From: Symbiodinium natans
Lineage: Eukaryota; Sar; Dinophyceae; Suessiales; Symbiodiniaceae
Length of the DNA: 64,000 bases
Reading direction: 5' to 3'
Assembly (NCBI GenBank): GCA_905221605.1
Contig: CAJNDS010001990.1
Location: 376,001-440,000 of the forward strand
The notes under the pieces: generated by a model
Told to the model about the DNA's origin: nothing
What the model saw: only the letters and a program-made list of their open reading frames with translations
Database searches by the model: none
Part shown: piece by piece, positions 32,981-45,700 of the stretch
Numbering within the stretch: position 1 is the stretch's first letter
Layout of the letters: each line of letters starts with the position of its first letter
Program-made: the position numbers and the translations under genes

Positions 32981-33210
32981 CTTGGAGGTTCATGGGGTAG
33001 CTATAAGTAGGGTTCTAAACATGGCAACTATACTTAGAACCCTAGTTTAACTGGCTTTTGGAGTACTGTACTTTAATACTTTTTTGGGTTCTGGGTTCCT
33101 ATTGTAGCTACTTATACCTAAAAAGTATATACTTTTTTTCCAGGGTCTACTCCAAAGGTAGGTTAAGGTACTTTATTATCCCTACTTGTAACTATCCACG
33201 AAGCTCCAAG
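32981..33210. mobile_element. Family B element, long copy
   Basis: CTTGGAGGTTCATGGGGTAG at the left after TTA; right end TCCACGAAGCTCCAAG. Internal inverted segments AAGTAGGGTTCTAAAC / AGTATATACTTTTTTTCC differ from other copies. 230 bp. Confidence 0.65.
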
Positions 33211-33506
33211 GAAGTAGGCACTTAGCATGTTGAATCGGAAAGCTCTTGGCAACTGCCAGCTCTAAGACAACTAGCGCGGCCGTAGTGTGTTAATATATAT
33301 ATATATACCAATGTACATATACATAGCTGTTAGGGTTTAGGGTTTAGGGCTTAGGGTTTAGTGCTTAAGTAGGGTCCATAATTAGACCCTCCCACAACCC
33401 TGAACCCTAAACCCCAAACCCCCAAACCCCAAAACCCCAAAACCCCTAAACCCTAAATGCCTCCCTGCCAAGGTTTGATCGTGGACTGCTCTAGGCTGAC
33501 CCTCAG

Positions 33507-33567
33507 CAACTGGCTGCCATGCGTGCGATGCACTATCAGGGCCACAGCCTCGGAGTGTTCGGGGAGT
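33507..33567 (+). CDS. Exon QLAAMRAMHYQGHSLGVFGE
   Basis: After GACCCTCAG; donor not clear. An alternative frame starting upstream is also open. Upstream CCCTAAA-like block (33404-33457). The G/T-rich 33560-33960 downstream is degenerate TTTGGGG-like filler. Confidence 0.5.
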
Positions 33568-34063
33568 TTTTGGGGAGTTTGAGGAATTTGTAGGGGGTTA
33601 AGGGATTTTTGGGATTGTACAGGGTTGTTTTTTGAACTCTTGTTGGGGTTTGGTGTTGGATTTTAGGGTTTTTTGGGTCTCGGGCTTGTGGGGTTTGAAT
33701 GGTTTAGTGGCTTATAGGTTTTTGGGGGTTGAGGGCTTAGGGGTTGGTCGGGTTTAGTTTGCGATTTCATGGTTTAGAGGCTTGTGAGGGTTTTGCGGGT
33801 TGAGGGCTTAGGGGTTTGTGGGGTTTAGTTTGCGAGTTGCAGGGTTCCGGGCATATGGAGGCTTGTGGAGGTTGAAAGGGTGAAGGGTTAATTGCAGAGC
33901 TGTGGGGCTAGAGGTTTCTTGGGTTTAGGGCGGTTTGGGCTTATGGCTTCATAGGGTTAAGGGGATGAGTGGGTTGGGGCGTATAGAGGGCTTCGGGTTT
34001 CGGACCCATGGCGCCCTTTTCAACTCTTTCGGGCTTACGGTTTCAGGGCTCGTGCTTCTGAAC

Positions 34064-34141
34064 AAGCCTCAACCTGAGAAACGATCGCCCCGAGCCAGAC
34101 TGGATCTCGAGATTGTCGTGCTATTGGTCCGCCGGGTCAAG
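34064..34141 (+). CDS. Exon-like island, two open frames
   Basis: Reads LRNDRPEPDWISRLSCYW or RSPRARLDLEIVVLLVRRVK between CAAG and GTCAAG. Flanked by repeat-like filler. Frame and ends uncertain. Confidence 0.4.
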
Positions 34142-34450
34142 ATACTAACGCCCGTAACCTCATAAACCCCATAAGAGCCATAAACCCCATGAAAGCCACA
34201 AAAGGGTTTAGGCTGTGAGGGTGTACCTTTAAGAACACCAAAATCACAACAAGAACCCCAAAAACACCCCAAAAAGGCAGGTTCTTTGGGGTTCTTACAG
34301 GTATAGGGTCCTGCCCTAAAACTGCCACCCTTGGAAACCCCATAATTAAAATAAACCCTTACAAGTTTACAAGCCCTGCAAACCCTATAAACTCTACATA
34401 AACCCTATCAACCCTATAAACCCTGTAAACCCTGTAAACCCTAAACTGAG

Positions 34451-34562
34451 GTGATCCGGGCCATTCAGCCCTTCGTGTCGCCCTTCTATGACCGTCTCCC
34501 GGGAGACATTGCAGTGCTCGACCCACCCTCGGTGGCGAACTCCGCTTCCCACCTGAAGTGGG
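34451..34562 (+). CDS. Exon VIRAIQPFVSPFYDRLPGDI
   Basis: After AACTGAG| following CCCTAAA repeats, and ending TGGG|GTTTAGGG so the donor lies in the repeat. Continues AVLDPPSVANSASHLKW. 37 residues in one clean frame, one of the strongest exons here. Function unknown. Confidence 0.7.
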
Positions 34563-34808
34563 GTTTAGGGTTTAGGCTTTAGGCTTAGGGCTTTAGGCTT
34601 CAGGCTTCAGGCTTCAGGCTTCAGGCTTTAGGCTTTAGGGTTTAGGGTTCACGGTTCAGGGCTCAGGGCTTTGGGTTTAGGGTTTAGGGTTTTGCGGGTG
34701 GGAGGGCAGGGCGAGGTGAGCAGTCCAACACTCAACGGCCAGTGTCTGCATTGGTTGGTTCTGAATTCGGGCCCTCTTCTGAGGAGTTCTTACAGCTTAA
34801 GAAACCAA

Positions 34809-34913
34809 CCTAGTAGCTGAGCAGGTAACCTTTAACCTTTTGGGCTCTCTATAATTACGCCTACCATAATTGAAAGGTTAACCTTTCTTAGCCCAGGATA
34901 CTCAGCAACTAGG
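34809..34913. mobile_element. Palindromic element family D
   Basis: CCTAGTAGCTGAGCAGGTAA and its near-complement ending ...ATACTCAGCAACTAGG, with inner arms AACCTTTAACCTTTT and GAAAGGTTAACCTTTC. 105 bp, single copy in the window, MITE-like. Contains CAG|GTAACC and TTAGCCCAG, so it too could be spliced. Confidence 0.7.
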
Positions 34914-35000
34914 CCAAAAAAGGCCCATGAGTTGTCAGCCTTCTTTGGGCGCAAGCCTCAGCGTGTGAAGGTTGGGTGCCTGAGCAAGATTCCTCTTACA

Positions 35001-35003
<3 letters not shown>

Positions 35004-35031
<28 letters not shown>
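35004..35031 (+). repeat. 28-base G run
   Basis: Uninterrupted G homopolymer; base count may be affected by sequencing or assembly. Confidence 0.9.
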
Positions 35032-35039
35032 TGGGCTTT

Positions 35040-36004
35040 CAGTCGTCTAAAGTCTAGCCTAAACTGGCCTAAACCCCACATCCCTAAACCCAAAGTTTAG
35101 AGTTTAGGGTTTAGGGTTACGCCAAACCCGAAGCCCTCGCGAAGAGGCTTGGCTGATGCTCGCTCCATGGTTGGGACAGCCCACACGCGACTAGGGCCTT
35201 TTGATATGTTGAGCTTTGGCCCTTACTGGGCTTAAGGCGTTTTGGGGTTTCGGGTTTATGTACGTAGGCCTCTTATTCCCTTGGGGTCTAAGGTTTACAG
35301 TTCACAGGGGCTGAGGGTTTAAGGCGGCCCTTGGGATGGTTGTCCATTTTTCAAGATGTGCTTTCAGGTTTACAAGGGGTTTTCAAGCTTAGGGTGGCCC
35401 TTGAGATATGTTTACCTCTTCCCTTCTTACGTTCAAAAAGGGATCGCATTCAGGAATTATGTTTTCAGAGGATTTTCAAGGGACAGCCCAGGCGAAGTCG
35501 TGCACTTTGTGAAGTCAGCCGACTTCGGAGCGTATGCTCCCAGGGCCCTGGAATCGAGTAGAGAGGATGCTGGCTTTTGGTTCCTGCCGTCCCCTTGAGA
35601 CGGGCTTAGCAGAAGATTCACAGGTTGGTTCAAAGCATCAGCCTGCAAAGACAAGATTCTTTCGCGGCCTTGGCATGTGCAAAATGCACATCTGACGTTG
35701 GCGTCGCCAGTATTTCCACTGATTTCAAAGCCATGCCACATTGCCACATGCCCTGATATGCCCTGTGTACAGACTGCCAGATGTCTTGGCCTTGGCACAC
35801 CTAAGGGAGAACCAATCCCTTGTGGGCTCGTGCAGAGACTCGGCTGACTAGCTGCCATGGACACTGAGGAGCATTTGGGGGTTGTTCTGAATCGGGGAAC
35901 CCTGAAACCCTAAACCCTAAACCCAAAACCCTAAACCCTAAACCCTAAACATCCCAAACCCTAACCGGCCCTCAGCCCTGAACCCTCACAAAGCGGCCGC
36001 ACAG
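35040..36004. other. Intron-like stretch
   Basis: Small TTTAGGG block (35095-35118), unique sequence 35120-35880 with opposing ORFs (135 codons minus, 76-80 plus) not recognised, and a CCCTAAA array (35895-35950) before the next exon. An island at about 35131-35170 may be coding. Confidence 0.4.
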
Positions 36005-36602
36005 AACAACCTCCACTTTGGAGGTGCAAACCGTAGCTTCGACAATTCACGGCAAGTCACCAAAGTCGACACCACAGGCCAGTATTCCATGAACAGTGGC
36101 GCCCTCTGAGGGCCCTGCACGAAGGCACTTCGACTGGAAGAATGCAGCCACCACCCTTACTCCGCAAGGGCCTTACACCCTACACTGTCAGCTTCACCTT
36201 CCTGACCGGCCTTCAAGGTTCTTTTTGCCTTCACGTCCCGTTGCGTGTATGATTAAGTCATTGACCCAAGCTGTTCAACAGCTGCATGTAAATTCGCCAG
36301 TTTTGGTGTGCTCAATGTATGGACCAGCTTCGCTTGGTAGCTTACATTTGCAATTGCCCGTTCTGCTCGATGGACTAAGTAGCAGGGCACGTCCCTCGGC
36401 AGAATCAGTACAGGGTTTAGGGTTTTAGGGTTTAGGGTTTAGGGTTTAGGGTTTAGGGTTTAGGGTTTAGGGTTTGAGGCGCGGGCAATCGACATTTTTT
36501 GCTCCCAGGCATGCCAGTGATTTTCTCGGGACCCGGTCCCGGGCATCACGCCGCTAGCACCCTCCACTCCGAGGGCAAAAAAGAACACGGGATGTGCGTG
36601 GG
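36005..36602 (+). CDS. Two exons joined by a GC-AG intron
   Basis: Exon 36005-36098 (after CCGCACAG) reads NNLHFGGANRSFDNSRQVTK and VDTTGQYSMNSG; exon 36509-36602 (after GCTCCCAG) continues MPVIFSGPGPGHHAASTLHS and EGKKEHGMCV. The join with a GC donor keeps the frame. The intron holds a TTTAGGG array (36415-36475). The second exon ends at GG|GTTTAGG, again a heptamer donor. Gly/His-rich product, function unknown. Confidence 0.7.
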
Positions 36603-36816
36603 GTTTAGGGGTTTAGGGTTTAGGGTTTAGGGTTTAGGGTTTAGGAGGGGTATCAAGCTGGCACCCGGAGTAGGCCCTTATCTCCCTTCTTTAAGGGTTA
36701 GGGTTCGCGCAGTGTACCCCTTACAACCAAGAAGGGCACCCTTTTTTTTCCTAGGTGACTCCTGCGTCGAGGAAGGGTATAAGGATCTTTTTGTTGAGGG
36801 TTTAGGGGTCCCTCAG

Positions 36817-36885
36817 GCGCCAAGGCCCAAGCATTGCCTGATCCCCAGCAAGCAACCTTGGAAGCCCGACGAGCCCTACTTGGAG
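36817..36885 (+). CDS. Exon APRPKHCLIPSKQPWKPDEP ending in a family B element
   Basis: After CCCTCAG; one frame runs straight into the family B element at 36879, where TTGGAG|GTTCAC offers a donor two to eight bases inside the element. The element's far end supplies CCAAATAG as acceptor. A second open frame exists. Confidence 0.5.
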
Positions 36886-37019
36886 GTTCACTGTACTTGA
36901 AAAACCAATTATAGCTACACTTAGAACCCACTCATAAGCCCCTGAAGTGCTCTAATATAGGGTGAAAAGTACAGTAACAAGTACAGCTATAGTTGGATAA
37001 AGTACCATGAACCTCCAAA
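36879..37019. mobile_element. Palindromic element family B with TA flanks
   Basis: CTTGGAGGTTCACTGTACTT to AAAGTACCATGAACCTCCAA, TA on both sides, 141 bp. Directly abuts an exon. Confidence 0.8.
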
Positions 37020-37125
37020 TAGAATTGGCACCGTACACCCTGTACTTCCTACTTGTACAATCCCTAGTCAGGCATATGAGAAAGATCCCTATTCTGCTGC
37101 AATCACAATTCTTTGGGATTCTTGG

Positions 37126-37157
<32 letters not shown>

Positions 37158-37524
37158 CACTTTTGGGTACTGTAATTGCAAAGACCCACACGTAATCTTT
37201 TGCTAGGGGTCCTAGTTCAGTATAGTATTCAGTGAATATGAACCCTCCGCCCGATTAGGGCTCATTTTGTCCCAGGGACTGGAGCCCGGAAATCCTCAAC
37301 GAGCAAAGTCCCTCGAACGCTACTTTATAGGGGTCGGAATAAGCACTAACAGAATTCCCTTATGATCCCTGTAGAACTATACTACAATAGCCACCAACCC
37401 TAAACCCGAAATCGCTAAACCCCATACAACTATACTATGATACTAGAATCAACCTAAAATGGCCTAAAACCCCCCTAAACCCTAAACCCTAAACCCTAAA
37501 ACCCTATTCTCCCCCGACCCCTAG

Positions 37525-37592
37525 GTCCTGGCGGTCTTTTAGAGGTGGTCAACTTGATTTGCACGTCTGCCCGGGCTCTGTCTTTTTGCGGG
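37525..37592 (+). CDS. Exon PGGLLEVVNLICTSARALSF
   Basis: After CCCCTAG, preceded by CCCTAAA, and ending GCGGG|GTTTAGGG. Clean frame. A 30-base G run (37625-37654) lies just downstream. Confidence 0.6.
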
Positions 37593-37623
37593 GTTTAGGG
37601 TTTAGTGTTTGGGGTTTAGGCGG

Positions 37624-37655
<32 letters not shown>

Positions 37656-38441
37656 CGGTTGGACTGGTTTGAATTGAATGCAAATAAACATGGGTGTGTT
37701 TCTTATTCGTTGGCAATGTCCCATACATTTTGTGTTCTTGAAGGGGGCACTAGGAACGTTTGAGGTCGCAGGGTTCTGCATGCTTTCCGGTTGGTTTTGA
37801 GGGCTATTGAGGGTTTCGAGGGCTTGGGGCCTTTGGGTTTTGATCAGGTTTGGGATACACGACGTTTCCAGGCCTTCCTCTACCCACCCCCATCCCCTTC
37901 CGCAAGCTTTCGTCAGGAGTCGCTCGCGGCATCCCAACCATAAACAAGGTCAACCATCAACAAAGTGACGCCCTACGAAACGACCTGCCCTCTGGCACAG
38001 GTGTTTTTGGCCCACGCATGATAAACGACGACTCTGGGTTCAGAACTTCGTGTTTGGAGGAGTGATCACTGTGCGGGCAATGCAATTTTCGGTAGCGTGC
38101 ATTCTTGCGCGTCTGTAGTTTCGCTGTGGTGCAGCCTTTCAATCAAAGGGTAGTTACAAGCAGCCAGCGATTTGGAGACCACACAAGTTTTGGTGCCAGA
38201 GCTTCGCTACTTTTTCGCCTGTTCATTCGGGGCACCGACCCTTCTGGGCCACCAAATTTCACATTTCGTGTTTCGAACAGGCAAGAGAACGTTGGTTTCA
38301 GGCTGCTGCACGTTGAACATGTCACAATGCAACTTCAGCGTACGACTTCTTTTGCTGCTTTGGGCTTTAAGTCTTAGCTACCCTAAACCCTATAAACCCC
38401 AAACCCTAAAAGCCCTAAACCGTTGGGGTGCACGTCTTCAG
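37593..38441. other. Unique stretch with long G run
   Basis: G homopolymer 37625-37654, then unique sequence to 38370 with ORFs of 60-118 codons on both strands; none recognised. Ends in CCCTAAA-like motifs (38380-38420). Confidence 0.45.
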
Positions 38442-38546
38442 GGTCCTCTTTGGTGTGTGCACGAACCCCAAAGTCTACCTCTCGAAGTGCCAGGCCAACC
38501 ACGACGAGTGCAAGGGAACTGCGCGTGAAGTGGCAGCAGAAGGAGG
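38442..38546 (+). CDS. Exon VLFGVCTNPKVYLSKCQANH
   Basis: After CGTCTTCAG; continues DECKGTAREVAAEGG to a possible GC donor (GCTTTAGG). Contains three cysteines. Alternative frame also open but less protein-like. CCCTAAA motifs upstream. Confidence 0.6.
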
Positions 38547-38786
38547 GCTTTAGGGATGTTCGAAACCTCAACAACATAGAAGCCCAAAAACCATAAAGCC
38601 CTAAGACGCTAAGAGATCCTAAAACCATAAAGCCAAACACCCTTTTATAAACTCTAAAGCCTAAAACCCAAAAAGCCCAGAAGCCCTGTGCTCTAACGCC
38701 CTACACCCTCAACTAAAGGGCTCACGCATGCGCAGTGGCAAGATTCCCCTGGTTCTTAGTAGGGAATGCGGGAATCAGGGCCCCAT

Positions 38787-38789
<3 letters not shown>

Positions 38790-38824
<35 letters not shown>

Positions 38825-38970
38825 ATATATATATACATATATGTATATATATATATGCATACCCTTTAAGGGACTATATACATACCCTTTAAGGGACTAT
38901 ATTAGGGTACCCTCGTTCTCTACAAAGAGCCACCCTTTAAGGGACTATATAGGGTACCCTCATTCTCTAC
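38790..38970. repeat. TATA microsatellite and 'CCCTTTAAGGGACTATAT' repeat
   Basis: TA/TATG run 38790-38858, then three copies of ACCCTTTAAGGGACTATAT (palindromic CCCTTTAAGGG), two of them followed by GGGTACCCTC.TTCTCTACAA. Confidence 0.85.
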
Positions 38971-39036
38971 AAAGAGCAGAGCCAGCAAGATTGCGGGTGC
39001 GAGCTCCTTAGAGTGAAGCCTCTGCCTGCTCTCCAG

Positions 39037-39058
39037 GCTCTGAGCCACCTGGACAAGG
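39037..39058 (+). CDS. Possible micro-exon ALSHLDK
   Basis: 22 nt between TGCTCTCCAG| and AAGG|GTTTAGGG. Good splice signals but too short for confidence. Confidence 0.35.
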
Positions 39059-39119
39059 GTTTAGGGTTTAGGGTTTAAGGGTTAAGGGTTTAGGGTTTAG
39101 GGTTTAGGGTTCAGGGTTC

Positions 39120-41000
<1,881 letters not shown>

Positions 41001-41800
41001 CCCTTCAACTCTAAACCACCCTAAACCCTCGGTACATTGAGATATAACAGCACAGTTCCCGTAGCATGCTATATCAGAAACCATTTCTTCCTACGAGACG
41101 TACAACCGCCTAAAACACGGTGACAAAAAATCAAACAGCGAGGCATCTGAAAAAACTTTCTGGCCTTCCCCTTCAACTCTAAACCACTAAACCCTCACTA
41201 TATAAAGGCTTAACAGCACAGTTCCCGTAGCATGCTATGTCATTTCTTCCTACGAGACGCGCAACATAAACCAAGGCTTCGTATACTTTTTGTAGTCAGG
41301 GTGTGATACCCTGTTGCTTTGGACGAGTATTACGTCAGACCTTATGCGCCTGTGAGTCTTGCGGATAATTGGAATCGAAAATAAGCATTATCCTTGACAA
41401 ATGATAACCATGATGGGAGACCTGTGGGAAACATTGAGAATGAAAAGCAAGATACTTGCGAGCAATTACTTGCAGCCTGTTGGAAGGTCTCAGGAAATCG
41501 CGAAAGGATATTTGCTCACAGTATTCTCGTGTCCCTGGGGCTTACAGTAAACGATTTTGCGCATTACCCTGTGCGCTCGAATACTTCTTAGTCTCATGGT
41601 TCGTTCTCCGCTATCGGTATTTGATATGCCATACATTTTTCCTATACACACACTTGATGTGGGCACCTACTCTACGTACTTTCTCTTTGCGTTTTGCTGA
41701 CTGAGAGATGTTTTCAGGTGTGAAAAGGCCTCACGCGCCAACATCTGCTTCTGGACAACAAAGTAGAGATAATATGTTTTGTGCAGGGGGGGGCCAAGAC
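41001..41800. other. Unique stretch with a ~150-bp partial duplication
   Basis: CTTCTGGCCTACCCCTTCAA at 40988 and CTTTCTGGCCTTCCCCTTCA at 41157 begin two diverged copies that both include CAGCACAGTTCCCGTAGCAT. A 65- and an 82-codon ORF (41394-41704) are not recognised. Confidence 0.6.
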
Positions 41801-42345
41801 AGTGCTTAATCGGCCCTGGGTTTGACGATTGAAGATTGAAGACGCCGGGGAATTCTCCCCGGAGCATCTTCAATCCCAGACCCATGCCGATTAAGCACTT
41901 CATCTGCCTAATCGGCCCAGGGTTAAAAGTTTAGGATTGAAGATGCTCCGGGGAGAGTTCCCGGGCATCTTCAATCTTCAATCTTCAAACACAGGGCCGA
42001 TTAAGCACTCCACCTGCTGCTTAATCGGCCCTTGTATGGAAGATTGAAGATTGAATATGCCGGGGAACTCTCCCCGGAGTATCTTCAACCCCAGACCCCT
42101 GCCGATTAAGCACTTCATCTGCCTAATCGGCCCAGGGCTGAGAATCTAGGATTGAAGGTGCTCCGGGGAGAGTTCCCGGGCATCTTCAATCTTCAAACCC
42201 AGGGCCGATTAAGCAGGTGGAGTGCTCAATCGGACTTGAGGCCGAAGGATCAGGAGTGAAGATGCTCGGGGAGAGTTCCCCGGCATCGTCAATCCTTAAT
42301 CTTCAAACCCAGGGCCGATTCAGCAGCTGGAGCGCTTACTCGGCT
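41801..42345. repeat. Array of hairpin units bounded by CTTAATCGGCCC
   Basis: About five units, each a near-perfect inverted repeat: GATTGAAGATG(C)CGGGGAA followed by TCTCCCCGGAGCATCTTCAA, bounded by TTAATCGGCCC and GGGCCGATTAAGCA. Adjacent units share boundaries and alternate orientation. Confidence 0.85.
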
Positions 42346-42510
42346 AGTTCAGTATTTCATATGCTCTGCTAAAGTTTTCTGTGGCATTTTCAAGCCCCCC
42401 TCCCAAAGACCCATCTGTACTTTCGTGTTTGGGACACCGAAGTAATGTAAGCCAAAGCTAAATGAAAGGGAAGAAGTCCCTTTTTCCTCTGCCTATCTTC
42501 TTCCTCCCAC

Positions 42511-45500
42511 TCCTCTCTTCCTCTCCTATTCTTCTCTTAGCGAAGAGCATGGAGTGATGAGAGGGAAGGGGTGAAAGCGGATGAGAAAAGTGACGGAGAG
42601 GGCAGGGCAAAAACTTCATTTCCTTACCTTCTTCGTCCCTCTCACCTCTCCTTCTCATCGTTCTCTTGCTTTCTCGTTTGAGAAGGATGTGGAAAGGAGG
42701 GAAGGGCAGGGCATGGAACAAGGCGAGGGAAGGGGCAGGGGCGAAGGCGGAACACAGAGAGAGGGGGGGCGAAATCGAGTGAGAAAGGACGGAACAAGGA
42801 AGAGATGAGGAAAAATGCCTCAGAAGAGGAAGCGGGAGATGCCCTATCCCATCCCAAAGTTGCTGTATCTCAGGGGCCTCGGGAGTTGGCAGGGGCTCCC
42901 CAAAACCTCCCAAATGTAGGGGCCTTTAGAGGCTAGAGCTTCCAGTGGCATCCAACCCTCCCTCCCAGCTCGACATGAGACATTGCCTCTCCTCCCCTCC
43001 CCTCACCTCTTCCTTTCCTCGCAGAAAGAGACAGATCATAGTCCGCCGCCGTCTTATCACGCCCTTCATTCTCCTTGCTTAAGCTTGCCTTTTCTATCCC
43101 CCCTACTTATTGGCAAAAGGGACAGAAGAGGAAAGGCCCATGGGCTGGACACGAGAAAAGCGAGAGCGGGGTCAAGGAGGAGAACGAACATGGAGAAGAA
43201 AGGAAGGAGAGCTAGAGGGAGGATAGAGAGATAGAGAGGAGAAATGAAGGACAAAGACCGTGGAAGAAAGGCGTGAGCGATGCTCGGGACATAAGTGTAA
43301 GGGGTGAGGAAAAGGAGCAGTGGATAACAAAAACAAGTGTCCTGCTTTACCTCTTCTCTTTCCTTCTTGATCTTCCCTGACCCCTTTTTGTTCTCCAAGC
43401 GGCCCTCTTTTCACCATCGCTTCCTTCTTCCTCTTCTTCGTTGTCTGTTTCCTTCACCCTGTTCCCCTATCTGTCGCTCTTCCACCGTCTTCCTTCTTCC
43501 TCTTCTGCCTAATTGTTGTCTCAGTCTCTTTGCTTCTCTATCTGTCTCCATCTCTCTCGGCGTCTTCTGTTCATTGCTTATTCTCCTCTTCCTCTCCTAT
43601 TCTTCTCTTAGCGTAGAGCATGGAGTGATGAGAGGGAAGGGGTGAAAGCGGATGAGAAAAGTGACGGAGAGGGCAGGGCAAAAACTTCATTTCCTTACCT
43701 TCTTCGTCCCTCTCACCTCTCCTTCTCATCGTTCTCTTGCTTTCTCGTTTGAGAAGGATGTGGAAAGGAGGGAAGGGCAGGGCATGGAACAAGGCGAGGG
43801 AAGGGGCAGGGGCGAAGGCGGAACACAGAGAGAGGGGGGGCGAAATCGAGTGAGAAAGGACGGAACAAGGAAGAGATGAGGAAAAATGCCTCAGAAGAGG
43901 AAGCGGGAGATGCCCTATCCCATCCCAAAGTTGCTGTATCTCAGGGGCCTCGGGAGTTGGCAGGGGCTCCCCAAAACCTCCCAAATGTAGGGGCCTTTAG
44001 AGGCTAGAGCTTCCAGTGGCATCCAACCCTCCCTCCCAGCTCGACATGAGACATTGCCTCTCCTCCCCTCCCCTCACCTCTTCCTTTCCTCGCAGAAAGA
44101 GACAGATCATAGTCCGCCATCTTATCACGCCCTTCATTCTCCTTGCTTAAGCTTGCCTTTTCTATCCCCCCTACTTATTGGCAAAAGGGACAGAAGAGGA
44201 AAGGCCCATGGGCTGGACACGAGAAAAGCGAGAGCGGGGTCAAGGAGGAGAACGAACATGGAGAAGAAAGGAAGGAGAGCTAGAGGGAGGATAGAGAGAT
44301 AGAGAGGAGAAATGAAGGACAAAGACCGTGGAAGAAAGGCGTGAGCGATGCTCGGGACATAAGTGTAAGGGGTGAGGAAAAGGAACAGTGGATAACAAAA
44401 ACAAGTGCCCTGCTTTACCTCTTCTCTTTCCTTCTTGATCTTCCCTGATCCCTTTTTGTTCTCCAAGCGGCCCTCTTTTCACCATCGCTTCCTTCTTCCT
44501 CTTCTTCGTTGTCTGTTTCCTTCACCCTGTTCCCCTATCTGTCGCTCTTCCACCGTCTTCCTTCTTCCTCTTCTGCCTAATTGTTGTCTCAGTCTCTTTG
44601 CTTCTCTATCTGTCTCCATCTCTCTCGGCGTCTTCTGTTCATTGCTTATTCTCCTCTTCCTCTCCTATTCTTCTCTTAGCGTAGAGCATGGAGTGATGAG
44701 AGGGAAGGGGTGAAAGCGGATGAGAAAAGTGACGGAGAGGGCAGGGCAAAAACTTCATTTCCTTACCTTCTTCGTCCCTCTCACCTCTCCTTCTCATCGT
44801 TCTCTTGCTTTCTCGTTTGAGAAGGATGTGGAAAGGAGGGAAGGGCAGGGCATGGAACAAGGCGAGGGAAGGGGCAGGGGCGAAGGCGGAACACAGAGAG
44901 AGGGGGGGCGAAATCGAGTGAGAAAGGACGGAACAAGGAAGAGATGAGGAAAAATGCCTCAGAAGAGGAAGCGGGAGATGCCCTATCCCATCCCAAAGTT
45001 GCTGTATCTCAGGGGCCTCGGGAGTTGGCAGGGGCTCCCCAAAACCTCCCAAATGTAGGGGCCTTTAGAGGCTAGAGCTTCCAGTGGCATCCAACCCTCC
45101 CTCCCAGCTCGACATGAGACATTGCCTCTCCTCCCCTCCCCTCACCTCTTCCTTTCCTCGCAGAAAGAGACAGATCATAGTCCGCCATCTTATCACGCCC
45201 TTCATTCTCCTTGCTTAAGCTTGCCTTTTCTATCCCCCCTACTTATTGGCAAAAGGGACAGAAGAGGAAAGGCCCATGGGCTGGACACGAGAAAAGCGAG
45301 AGCGGGGTCAAGGAGGAGAACGAACATGGAGAAGAAAGGAAGGAGAGCTAGAGGGAGGATAGAGAGATAGAGAGGAGAAATGAAGGACAAAGACCGTGGA
45401 AGAAAGGCGTGAGCGATGCTCGGGACATAAGTGTAAGGGGTGAGGAAAAGGAACAGTGGATAACAAAAACAAGTGTCCTGCTTTACCTCTTCTCTTTCCT

Positions 45501-45700
45501 TCTTGATCTTCCCTGACCCCTTTTTGTTCTCCAAGCGGCCCTCTTTTCACCATCGCTTCCTTCTTCCTCTTCTTCGTTGTCTGTTTCCTTCACCCTGTTC
45601 CCCTATCTGTCGCTCTTCCACCGTCTTCCTTCTTCCTCTTCTGCCTAATTGTTGTCTCAGTCTCTTTGCTTCTCTATCTGTCTCCATCTCTCTCACTCCG
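42511..45700. repeat. Three-copy tandem repeat, unit about 1.07 kb
   Basis: Units start at about 42511, 43582 and 44650 (periods 1071 and 1068). The copies are almost identical; the first has an extra CCGCC-type triplet near 43045 and some point changes (AGCGAAG versus AGCGTAG). The sequence is CT/GA-rich with ORFs of 71-155 codons repeated in each unit, on both strands, none resembling a protein family. Confidence 0.95.

Noticed and set aside
35457..35864. 135-codon minus-strand ORF
   Set aside because: No recognisable motif, opposite to neighbouring exons, and overlaps plus-strand ORFs of similar quality.
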